DNA of 64,000 bases, from the NCBI GenBank assembly GCA_024228935.1, contig JAAESX010000025.1, positions 1 to 64,000 on the forward strand. The letters are read 5' to 3'. Shown here piece after piece: positions 17,229 through 26,425 of the stretch. Made by a program: the position numbers and the translations under genes. How positions within the stretch are numbered: the first letter of the stretch is position 1; each line of letters starts with the position of its first letter. The DNA is from Pseudomonadota bacterium. Its GTDB lineage: Bacteria > Myxococcota_A > UBA796 > CAJQPC01. The notes below the pieces were generated by a model that saw only the letters and a list, made by a program, of their open reading frames with translations, had not been told where the DNA came from and ran no database searches.

Positions 17229-18590
17229 GGGCCGGCCCGGCTCCGGATCCGCAAGCACCCCGGGGAGCGCCGCGCAGAGGTCCGAGGCGATGAGCCCGTG
17301 CCCGAGTCGCTCGCCGGCCAGTCCGTGGACGAACGCGCCCACCGAGAGCGCATCCCGTGGCGTGAGTCCGCGCGCGAGCAGGGCTCCGACGACGCCGGAG
17401 AGCACGTCACCCGACCCGGCGGTGGCGAGCATCGGCCCGCCGGTGCGGTTGATCCGGACGGGGTCGCCCGAGATGAGCGTGTGCCGGCCCTTCAGCAGCG
17501 CGGGTGCGATCCGGCCGAGCTCCCGCACGGCCCCGAGCCGGTCGGCCTGGATGTCCGCCCGGTTCAGCAGGCGACGAGCCTCGCCGGGATGGGGCGTGAT
17601 GGCGCGCGGGTGGGCGCTGGGCGTCGTGTGCCGCAGGCCGTCCGCGTCGAACACCGCGGGGACCGGGCAGTCGGCCCAGATCGACCAGGTGTCCGCGTCT
17701 CCGAGCCCCGGCCCGACGACGAGCGCGTCGTAGCCATCGAGGTCGAGCCCCTGGCGCGTCATGACCTCGGGTGGGAGGCCCCGCGGGACGACGTCGGTGT
17801 GGAGCGTGACCAGGCCGGCTCCTGCACGAAGCGCGGCCGTGCAGACCAAAACGGCGGCGCCCTGCATCTCGGGCGAGCCGGCGACGACCCCGACGTGCCC
17901 GTGCGAGCCCTTGTGCGAGCTGGCGCCGCGGACGGGCAGCAGGCCTCGGATGTCATCGGCAGTCAGGATCTCGGCCGCTGCGGGTCCGTCGACCAGCCCG
18001 ATGTCGGCGACCACCAGGCGACCGGTGTGGTCCGCGCCGGGCTCCAGCAGGTGGCCCAGCCGAGCACGGTCGAAGGTCACGGTCACGTCCGCGCGGACGG
18101 CGTCCCCGAGCACGCGGCCGGTGTCTCCACAGAGCCCCGTGGGGAGGTCGAGCGCCACCACCGAGCCCGGCGCGTCATGCAGCCAGGCCACCCGCTCGGC
18201 GACCTCGCCGCGCAGGTCCGACGACAGGCCCGTGCCGAGCAGCGCGTCGACCACCACGTCCGCGGAGACAGGGCCGTCCACGACCCGAACGCCGAAGGCC
18301 TCGGCGGCGCTCCGCTGGACCGCGCAGTCCGAAGAGGGAGCAGCCGAGACAGGCCAGACGGCGACGGGCACGCCCACCCGATGCAGGTGACGCGCCACGA
18401 CCCAGCCGTCGCCCCCGTTGTTCCCCCGGCCGGCCAGGACCAGGACCGACGCCGGCGTCAGCGCCCTCACCTCGCGCGCGACAGCCAGGCCGGCCGTCTC
18501 CATCAGCGCGAGGCCCGGCACGCCGAGCACCTCGATGGTCCGCCGATCCTGCTCGCGCACCTGCGCCGAGGACGAGACGGGGTGGCTCAC
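17190..18590 (-). CDS. nnr: Bifunctional NAD(P)H-hydrate epimerase / ADP-dependent NAD(P)H-hydrate dehydratase
   Basis: This repairs hydrated, damaged NADH and NADPH. Residues 1-210 are the epimerase (YjeF N) domain with LAGRGNNGGDGWVVARHL and LPTGLCGDTG. Residues 220-466 are the ribokinase-like dehydratase with SSHKGSHGHVGVVAGS, ITPHPGEARRLL and the catalytic-region TAGSGDVLSG. The fused length of 466 is somewhat shorter than the roughly 500 usual. The GTG start overlaps the pdxJ stop (GTGA). An acpS gene often found between pdxJ and this gene in related bacteria is not present. Confidence 0.93.
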   Translation of the reverse strand: MSHPVSSSAQVREQDRRTIEVLGVPGLALMETAGLAVAREVRALTPASVLVLAGRGNNGGDGWVVARHLHRVGVPVAVWPVSAAPSSDCAVQRSAAEAFGVRVVDGPVSADVVVDALLGTGLSSDLRGEVAERVAWLHDAPGSVVALDLPTGLCGDTGRVLGDAVRADVTVTFDRARLGHLLEPGADHTGRLVVADIGLVDGPAAAEILTADDIRGLLPVRGASSHKGSHGHVGVVAGSPEMQGAAVLVCTAALRAGAGLVTLHTDVVPRGLPPEVMTRQGLDLDGYDALVVGPGLGDADTWSIWADCPVPAVFDADGLRHTTPSAHPRAITPHPGEARRLLNRADIQADRLGAVRELGRIAPALLKGRHTLISGDPVRINRTGGPMLATAGSGDVLSGVVGALLARGLTPRDALSVGAFVHGLAGERLGHGLIASDLCAALPGVLADPEPGRPLLELRELLPTAE

Positions 18591-19312
18591 GCCAGGATGG
18601 CCTTGAGGTCCCGCACGGCGGTGTCGAGTCCGACGAAGATGGCCCGCGCGATGATGCTGTGGCCGATGTTGTACTCCTCGATCGACGGCACGTTGGCGAC
18701 GAGCAGCGGCAGGTTGTGATGGGTCAGCCCGTGGCCGGCCGCGACGGTGAGTCCGACGCCCTCGCCGATGGCGGTCGCCGTGGCCAGCCGCTGGATCTGG
18801 TTCAGCGTGTCCGGCTCGTCCGCGTACGCCGCAGTGTTGAGCTCGATCTGGTCCACGCCCGGCATCGCCGAGATCTGCACGACCTCGGGGATGGGGTCGA
18901 TGAACAGCGCGACCTGGATGCCCGCCTCCTTCAGACGCGCGCTGGCGTCACGGACCTCGGGCAGGACGCGGCGCAGGTCCAGTCCTCCCTCGGTCGTCAC
19001 CTCTTCAGGCCGCTCGGGCACCAAGGTCACGCGGTGCGGACGGAGCTCCTCCATCAGGACGAGCATCTCCTCGGTCGTCGCGCACTCGACGTTCAGGTGC
19101 GTCTGGACGACCTGGCGCAAGAGCCGGATGTCCCGCTCGTTCACGTGCCGTCGATCGCACCGGATGTGGCAGGTGATCTGGTCCGCGCCGGCCTGCTCGG
19201 ACATGCGCGCGGCCTCGACAGGGTCTGGGTACGGCGAGCGGCGAGCCTGCCGAACGGTCGCGACGTGGTCGATGTTGACGCCGAGGCGGCGCGGAATCTT
19301 GAGCGAGCTCAT
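18587..19312 (-). CDS. pdxJ: Pyridoxine 5'-phosphate synthase
   Basis: PdxJ condenses 1-deoxyxylulose-5-phosphate with 3-amino-2-oxopropyl phosphate to give pyridoxine 5'-phosphate. The N-terminus LGVNIDHVATVRQARRS is diagnostic, as are ITCHIRCDRRHVNERDI and LVPERPEEVTTEGGLDL. The length of 241 is standard. The ATG at 19312 overlaps the glmM stop. Confidence 0.97.
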   Translation of the reverse strand: MSSLKIPRRLGVNIDHVATVRQARRSPYPDPVEAARMSEQAGADQITCHIRCDRRHVNERDIRLLRQVVQTHLNVECATTEEMLVLMEELRPHRVTLVPERPEEVTTEGGLDLRRVLPEVRDASARLKEAGIQVALFIDPIPEVVQISAMPGVDQIELNTAAYADEPDTLNQIQRLATATAIGEGVGLTVAAGHGLTHHNLPLLVANVPSIEEYNIGHSIIARAIFVGLDTAVRDLKAILA

Positions 19313-20574
19313 CGGGAGATGTCCTTGAGCGCGACGTCGGCGAGCGACCTCGCGAAGCGCTGCGCGTCGTCGGCGTCAGGCGCCTCGACGAGCACGCGCA
19401 GCTTGGGTTCGGTGCCGGAGTAGCGCAGCAGTACGCGGCTTGCGCCCTGCCGCAGGATCCGGGTCTTCGCCGCGCGCAGTCCGGCCAGCGAGTCGATGTC
19501 GGGCTTGTCCGGCACCACCACGTTCACGAGCGCGCTCGGGTCGGGCCGCCAGTCCGAGAGCCGGTCGGCCAGCTCGATGCCCCCGGCCAGCACATGGAGC
19601 GCGGTGAGCACGCCATCGCCGGTCGGGAAGCCCGAAGCGAGCAGCACGTGTCCGCTGGGCTCGCCGCCCACGGGCCAGCCGTTGCGCTCCAGGACGACGG
19701 ACACGTTGCGGTCCCCGACGGCCGTGCGCACGAAGCCCAGGCCCCGCCGCCCCAGCTCCCGCTCCAGCGCGGCGTTGCACATGACCGTGCCGACGACGCC
19801 GGGCTCGCCGGCCAACAACAAGAGCAGGGCGTCGCCGTCGACGACCTTGCCGTGCCGGTCGACGAGGATGCAGCGGTCGGCGTCCCCGTCGAGGCAGATG
19901 CCGACATCGCTGCCGGTCGCCACGACGTGCTCAGCCAGCACCTGGGGGTGCACCGCGCCGAGCCCGTCGTTGATGTTTCGACCGTTCGGCTCGACGCCGA
20001 TGGCGTGGACCTTGGCGCCCAGGGCCTCGAGCGCGCGGGGGGCGGTGTGAACGCCCGCGCCGTGGGCGCAGTCGAGCGCGATGGTCACGCCTTCGAGCGA
20101 GAGCCCGGTCGGTACCTTCGCGGCGAGCAGCTCGAGGTAGCGCGACGCGCCATCCATCTCCCCGAGTCCAAGGGTCTCCGAGAAGAGGAACCTGCCGGCG
20201 AACACGCGCTCCTCGAGTTCGGTCTCCGCCGCCAGCGACAGCTTGCCGCCCTCGGGCCCGACGACCTTCAGGCCGTTGTCGTGCCAGGGGTTGTGGCTCG
20301 CGGTGATGACGATTCCGGCGGCCGCATCGGTGGACTCCACGAGCGCGCTCACCGCGGGGGTGGGCACCACGCCCAGGTCGACGACCTCGCCGCCGAGTCC
20401 GCCCGCGACCTCGTCCCGGATCTCGAGCCCAGAGGCCCGCGTGTCCCGACCGATGAAGACCGGCCCCGGTCCGAACTGCGCGCGGACCGCCTGACCCAGT
20501 CCCAAGGCGATCGAGGCCGTCAGGGGCGGCTCGCCCCAGCGACCACGGATTCCATCTGTCCCGAACAACGTCAT
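19309..20574 (-). CDS. glmM: Phosphoglucosamine mutase
   Basis: GlmM converts glucosamine-6-phosphate to glucosamine-1-phosphate for UDP-GlcNAc and hence peptidoglycan and lipopolysaccharide. The N-terminal FGTDGIRG, the phosphoserine loop TASHNPWHDNG (Ser93), the metal loop LDGDADRC near residue 230 and the sugar-binding GGEPSGH are all present. The length of 421 is slightly short of 445. In Firmicutes GlmM binds and inhibits CdaA; the adjacent cdaA and cdaR genes make the same regulation plausible here. Confidence 0.96.
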   Translation of the reverse strand: MTLFGTDGIRGRWGEPPLTASIALGLGQAVRAQFGPGPVFIGRDTRASGLEIRDEVAGGLGGEVVDLGVVPTPAVSALVESTDAAAGIVITASHNPWHDNGLKVVGPEGGKLSLAAETELEERVFAGRFLFSETLGLGEMDGASRYLELLAAKVPTGLSLEGVTIALDCAHGAGVHTAPRALEALGAKVHAIGVEPNGRNINDGLGAVHPQVLAEHVVATGSDVGICLDGDADRCILVDRHGKVVDGDALLLLLAGEPGVVGTVMCNAALERELGRRGLGFVRTAVGDRNVSVVLERNGWPVGGEPSGHVLLASGFPTGDGVLTALHVLAGGIELADRLSDWRPDPSALVNVVVPDKPDIDSLAGLRAAKTRILRQGASRVLLRYSGTEPKLRVLVEAPDADDAQRFARSLADVALKDISR

Positions 20575-20575
20575 C

Positions 20576-21553
20576 TCACTCCTCGGGCTCCAGGACGATG
20601 CGGCCGGGCTCGATGGCCACCGCCTCGATGGTGCTGCCGCCCGAGTGCACGATGTCGACGCGCGCGGCCGCCCGAGGCTCGAGGCCCACCGTCACCTGCC
20701 GGGGCGGCGTGCCCTCGGGGATGCGGATGATCGCGGTGACCTCGTCGTGCGTGATCTCCTGGAGCTCGGACAGCGGTCCGGCCAGGGTCACGTGGACGTG
20801 GCTGGTCTCGCTCGTCCAGCCACCCGCCCGGATGGCCACCGGCACGCCGTCAAACCCGGCCGTCGTGGTCACGGACTCGACCTCGACCGTGGCCTCGATC
20901 TGCTCGGTCGAGGTGCGGGAGAGGTTCGCCTCGGGGAGCGTGACGTCCACCGAGAGCACCGAGGTCTCGGCAAGCCCAGCGACCTGGAGGCCGGCCGTCG
21001 ACACCATCTCGACCTTCTCGATCAGCGAGGCGGGACCGGACAGCTCGACGGTGTCCGGCACCAGCGTGATGCGGGAGACCCGGAAGCCATCCGCGATCCG
21101 GCCCACAACCGCCGGCTCGACGGGGACGGTCTTGAGGACCCGCGACTCGAGCTCGACCTGGAGCGAGTTCGGCACCAGGCCCACGACCTCGAGCTTCTCG
21201 GGCAGGCCCTGGATCTCCGCGTCCACGAAGTCGACGGTCTGGACGCCGGCCTTGAACTCCTGCATGTCGACGTCGAGCTGAAGGCTGTCCTGCTTCTTGC
21301 GCAGGGCCTTGATCTCGCTCCGCGTGCCGCTCACCGTGACGCGGACGCGCTGGGTCGGGAGCTGGGCCATGACCAGGCCCTCGGGGGTCGCGTACTCGAC
21401 CTTGACCCAGGCGGACTCCTCGATGACTTCCTCGCTCTGGATCCACGCCCAGATGATGATGGCCAGCAGCAGCGTGCCGACCTTCCAGGCCGAGTTCTCC
21501 CGCAGGAAGTTGCCCAGGAACGCGCGGATGCTGGCCAGGGTCGGAAACGTCAT
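20576..21553 (-). CDS. cdaR: YbbR-domain protein, CdaR-like regulator of diadenylate cyclase
   Basis: The 325 residues start with a single membrane helix (about residues 22-40, WKVGTLLLAIIIWAWIQSE, the typical YbbR N-terminus). About three extracytoplasmic YbbR beta-domains follow, with repeats such as LQLDVDMQEFKAGVQTVDF and LSVDVTLPEANLS. CdaR in Firmicutes modulates CdaA from outside the membrane. Its position between cdaA (ATGA overlap) and glmM (1-base gap) is the conserved cdaA-cdaR-glmM order. Confidence 0.88.
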   Translation of the reverse strand: MTFPTLASIRAFLGNFLRENSAWKVGTLLLAIIIWAWIQSEEVIEESAWVKVEYATPEGLVMAQLPTQRVRVTVSGTRSEIKALRKKQDSLQLDVDMQEFKAGVQTVDFVDAEIQGLPEKLEVVGLVPNSLQVELESRVLKTVPVEPAVVGRIADGFRVSRITLVPDTVELSGPASLIEKVEMVSTAGLQVAGLAETSVLSVDVTLPEANLSRTSTEQIEATVEVESVTTTAGFDGVPVAIRAGGWTSETSHVHVTLAGPLSELQEITHDEVTAIIRIPEGTPPRQVTVGLEPRAAARVDIVHSGGSTIEAVAIEPGRIVLEPEE

Positions 21554-22344
21554 GTCGCCGCCACGGGCTCGCGGGGAGCCAGGACCTGCTGGAGCTGCTC
21601 ACGGAGCTCATTGGCGTCGGCGACAGGTGTCAGCGCTCCGGCGAGGACCAGGCTGACGGCCCCGCGCTCCTCGCTGACCACGATGACCATGGCGTCGGTC
21701 TCCTCGGAGAGCCCGAGCGCCGCCCGGTGCCGGGTCCCGAAGTACCGTGCGATGTCCTTGGTGAGCGAGAGCGGGAGCATGCACTTCGCCGCGGCCAGCC
21801 GACCGTCCTGCATCACGACGGCGCCGTCATGGAGCGGCGACGTCGGGTGGAAGATGGTGACGAGCAGGTCCTGGCTCACCTCGCTGTCCAGTGCGTGTCC
21901 GCCCTCGACCAGCTCGTCGAGCGAGGCCCCCCGCTCGATGACGAACAGCGCTCCGATGCGGCGACTCGCGAGCGCGAAGGCCGCTTGGACGAGCTCCTCG
22001 TTCACGCTGGTGCCCTGGGCCTGGAAGCCACCTGTGAAGAAGCGGCCACCCGCTCGGGCCAGGCCGCGCCGGATGTCGTTCTGGAAGAGGATCAGGACGG
22101 CCAGGACGATGTAGACGAAGAACTTGTCCAGGAGCCAGCCGACCGCGTACAGGTCGAAGGCGCGGCTCAGGATGTACAGGAGCCCCAGGCCCAGCAACCC
22201 GATGAGCGACTGCAGGGCGGCCGTCCCGCGCAGGATGAGGAATCCGCGGTAGACGATGAACCAGATGATGAGGACATCGAACACGTCCCGCCACGTCATC
22301 GTCGACAGGACGCTGTCGCTCCAGAACTCGAGGATGACGCTCAT
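21550..22344 (-). CDS. cdaA: Diadenylate cyclase (c-di-AMP synthase)
   Basis: CdaA makes cyclic di-AMP from two ATP. Residues 15-95 form about three membrane helices. The DAC domain has the catalytic SPLHDGAVV (DGA motif) and the ATP-binding FGTRHRAALGLSE (RHR motif), both intact. The length of 264 is typical. Predicted role: control of osmotic and cell-wall homeostasis through c-di-AMP. No phosphodiesterase or known receptor gene is seen in the window. Confidence 0.95.
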   Translation of the reverse strand: MSVILEFWSDSVLSTMTWRDVFDVLIIWFIVYRGFLILRGTAALQSLIGLLGLGLLYILSRAFDLYAVGWLLDKFFVYIVLAVLILFQNDIRRGLARAGGRFFTGGFQAQGTSVNEELVQAAFALASRRIGALFVIERGASLDELVEGGHALDSEVSQDLLVTIFHPTSPLHDGAVVMQDGRLAAAKCMLPLSLTKDIARYFGTRHRAALGLSEETDAMVIVVSEERGAVSLVLAGALTPVADANELREQLQQVLAPREPVAAT

Positions 22345-23108
22345 CGCTCGAGGATCCGCAGGAACTGCGCGGTCTCGCGGACGTCGTGGACGCGCACGAC
22401 CTCGACGCCGGCCGCATGGGCCAGAGCGACCGAGGCGAGCGAGCCACCGAGACGCCGACCGGGGTCCGGCTCGTCCGCGAGCGCCCCGATGAACGACTTC
22501 CGGGAAGCACCGACGTAGAGCGGCACGTCGAGGACGCGCAGGTCGGGCAGCCGGTGCAGGAGCTCCTGGCAGCCGGACGCACTCTTGCCGAAGCCGATCC
22601 CGGGGTCGGCCCAGATGCTCTCGACGCCTGCACTCCGCAGGGCGCTCACGCGCTGAGCCAACACCTCGACCACCTCGACGACGACGTCATCGTAGCGGGT
22701 GTCCGCCTGCATGTTCGCCGGGTCGCCGCGCATGTGCATCGCCACCGCCCCGGCATGGGCGCTGGCGACGACCTCGACCATGTCCGGGTCGCGGAAGCCA
22801 CCGACATCGTTGACCACGACCGCCCCGGCGCGCAGGGCGGCGCGCGCGACCTCGGGCTTCCGCGTGTCGATGCTGATGCGCAGTCCGTCCGCGGCGAGCC
22901 GCTCGACGACGGGGACCACCCGACGGAGCTCTTCGGCCACCGGGACCGGCTCGGCGCCCGGCCGCGTGGACTCCCCGCCCACGTCGATCCAGTGGGCTCC
23001 TCGCTGGGCGAGCTGGCGTCCTCGTCGGACCGCATCCACGAGCGCGTCGTGCCGCCCGCCGTCCGAGAACGAGTCGGGCGTGAGGTTCAGGATGCCCGCG
23101 ATGAGCAA
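22341..23108 (-). CDS. folP: Dihydropteroate synthase
   Basis: FolP joins 6-hydroxymethyl-dihydropterin pyrophosphate and p-aminobenzoate in folate synthesis. LNLTPDSFSDGGRH at the N-terminus, WIDVGGESTRPGAEPV, NDVGGFRDPDM and DPGIGFGKS are all family motifs. The start is a TTG at 23108; this places the NLTPDSFSDGG motif at the usual distance from the N-terminus, and no better start is visible after the ftsH stop. The length is 255, slightly short. Confidence 0.95.
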   Translation of the reverse strand: MLIAGILNLTPDSFSDGGRHDALVDAVRRGRQLAQRGAHWIDVGGESTRPGAEPVPVAEELRRVVPVVERLAADGLRISIDTRKPEVARAALRAGAVVVNDVGGFRDPDMVEVVASAHAGAVAMHMRGDPANMQADTRYDDVVVEVVEVLAQRVSALRSAGVESIWADPGIGFGKSASGCQELLHRLPDLRVLDVPLYVGASRKSFIGALADEPDPGRRLGGSLASVALAHAAGVEVVRVHDVRETAQFLRILER

Positions 23109-23112
23109 GCGC

Positions 23113-24939
<1,827 letters not shown>

Positions 24940-25002
24940 AGGCAGGTCCCTCGACGCACGCTGATAATCACTTCGAGCGCCCCGAGACGGGCGCGGTGTC
25001 CC
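24940..25002 (-). other. tilS-ftsH intergenic region with a hairpin
   Basis: The 63 bases hold a 6-bp stem (GCGCCC/GGGCGC, 24977-24994) with a 6-base loop. A second small stem with arms GGTGTC and GACACC spans the tilS stop codon. Neither is followed by a run of T on the minus strand, so they are not typical intrinsic terminators. An AT-richer patch (GATTATCA on the minus strand) downstream could be part of an ftsH promoter, but no -35 is clear. Confidence 0.3.
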
Positions 25003-25902
25003 TCATGTAGACACCGGATCGACATCGTCGCGTCTCGAAGTGCGACTCGGCACACATCGCACCCGTCCACGTCGCCGCTCGAGGCGCCAGCCACCGCCGA
25101 TGTCGACGCCCGCACCCTCGACGAGGACCTGGGCGGCATCCAATGCGCGGCTGTGTGTCTCGCCGTGTCCGCGAGTGGCGCGAATGTGTGCCAGGAGCGC
25201 GCGCCGGACCAGAGGTGCGGGCCCGTCGAGCCGCACGCCATCCCCCACCAGCTCCTGGGCCAGCTCCTCGAGCAGGGCGTCGTCCTGGGCCAGGTGGGTG
25301 GCGCTCCGGGCGAGGCCGCGCGTGGCGCTGGGACGCAGGGCCTCGAGCGCGGGGAGGATGTCGGTCCGGATGGCGCCGCGGGTCCCGGCGACGTTGCTGG
25401 GATCGACGACGAACGGGATGTCCCGGGCCGACAGGAACGCGTCGATGTCGGCGCGCGTGACGCACAACAGCGGTCGGACGAGCCGGCCGTTCCGTGGTCG
25501 CATCGCCGCCAGTCCGCGGGCGCCGGAGCCGCGCATCAGCCGGTCGAGGACGGTCTCGGCCTGATCGTCCGCGTGATGGCCGAGCGCGATGGACTCAGCG
25601 TCCGGGAGCGCCGAGAGCCGCGCCGCACGGGCCCTCGCGGCCAGGTCGGGCCCCGACTCGAGATGGAGCGCCACGACCCGACAGTCGAGCCCGAGCCCCT
25701 CGGAGGTCCGCTTCACCAGTGCGCACTCGCGAACCGACTCCTCGCGCAGCCCGTGGTCGAAGGTGAGCACCGATGGGCGCCGCCCCAGAAGGACCAGGAC
25801 GTGGAGCAGCGCCATGCTGTCGGGTCCCCCGCTGACCGACGCGACCAGCTCCCCGCGGAACAGATCGTGCTGCGCGGCGAACCGTCGGATTCGCTGGATC
25901 AC
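25003..25902 (-). CDS. tilS: tRNA(Ile)-lysidine synthase
   Basis: TilS converts C34 of the CAU-anticodon isoleucine tRNA to lysidine, which is essential for AUA decoding. The PP-loop SVSGGPDSMALLHVL is at about residues 22-37, and GHHADDQAETVLDRLMRGSGARGL is the diagnostic second region. The protein is only about 299 residues, so it lacks most of the C-terminal tRNA-binding region of the longer E. coli-type enzyme, as in other short-form TilS proteins. The GTG at 25902 overlaps the upstream gene (GTGA). Confidence 0.95.
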   Translation of the reverse strand: MIQRIRRFAAQHDLFRGELVASVSGGPDSMALLHVLVLLGRRPSVLTFDHGLREESVRECALVKRTSEGLGLDCRVVALHLESGPDLAARARAARLSALPDAESIALGHHADDQAETVLDRLMRGSGARGLAAMRPRNGRLVRPLLCVTRADIDAFLSARDIPFVVDPSNVAGTRGAIRTDILPALEALRPSATRGLARSATHLAQDDALLEELAQELVGDGVRLDGPAPLVRRALLAHIRATRGHGETHSRALDAAQVLVEGAGVDIGGGWRLERRRGRVRCVPSRTSRRDDVDPVST

Positions 25903-26405
25903 GCGAGCGTCCGGGCAAAGGCGACCAGGTCGTCGTCCGGGTGGGCCCGGCACCGATGGGGATGGCCGCACGCTCGACAGGCATAGGCGATCACCCAGCT
26001 CTCGCCCTGCTTGTCGAGGCGGACGGGGTCCAGGATGCCCCCACAGTCCGCGGCTCGATCGCCCGGGACCACGTCGACGTGCCGGGATCGCAGGCAGACC
26101 GGGCAGTGGTCCCGCACCCGGGCCCCACCGAGCGGCACGTCGTGCCCACAGTGCACGCAGGTGAACGACTCGTCGATCCGCACCGGGTTGCTGCGAACCT
26201 GGGACGCTGCGCCCCGCCCGAGCGCCCGTCGGAGGAGACGCTTGGCCGGCCACTCGACCGCCTCGTCGGGCAGCTCGACGCCGCGCGCACGGGCTCGCCG
26301 AAGCAGCGCGGCCTTGTGTTCTGGCGCGTCGTCGAGCGCGTCGGCAGCCCGCTTCAGCTCCCGGCGGCCACGTCCAGCGCGCTCCAGGAGGGCGTCGGGG
26401 TCCAT
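25899..26405 (-). CDS. RNHCP-domain zinc-ribbon-like protein
   Basis: I place the start at the ATG at 26405 (168 residues) because the in-frame extension upstream would run into the divergent gene. The central part reads SFTCVHCGHDVPLGGA then RDHCPVCLRSRHVD, PGDRAADCGG and a last CRACGHPHRC. This is the RNHCP domain, named for its Arg-Asn-His-Cys-Pro motif (here RDHCP), with Cys pairs suited to zinc. The N-terminal 70 residues are basic and helical (RRELKRAADALDD). Its function is unknown; RNA binding is a guess from zinc and charge. It overlaps tilS by 4 bp, hinting at a translation-related job. Confidence 0.85.
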   Translation of the reverse strand: MDPDALLERAGRGRRELKRAADALDDAPEHKAALLRRARARGVELPDEAVEWPAKRLLRRALGRGAASQVRSNPVRIDESFTCVHCGHDVPLGGARVRDHCPVCLRSRHVDVVPGDRAADCGGILDPVRLDKQGESWVIAYACRACGHPHRCRAHPDDDLVAFARTLA

Positions 26406-26425
26406 GCCCCCGATAGTATCCGTGC
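26406..26425. promoter_or_regulatory. Symmetric bidirectional -10 element between two start codons
   Basis: Only 20 bases separate the ATG of the RNHCP gene from the GTG of the HEAT-cyclophilin gene. They contain GATAGTATC (26412-26420), which reads as TAGTAT on the plus strand (26414-26419) and TACTAT on the minus strand (26418-26413). Both fit TAnnnT. The start codons lie 6 and 7 bases beyond the respective -10 boxes, so both messages would begin at or near the start codon. No -35 hexamer is evident on either side. Confidence 0.55.

Noticed and set aside
24977..24994. Hairpin between tilS and ftsH as an intrinsic terminator
   Set aside because: The 6-bp stem is not followed by a T-run on the minus strand.
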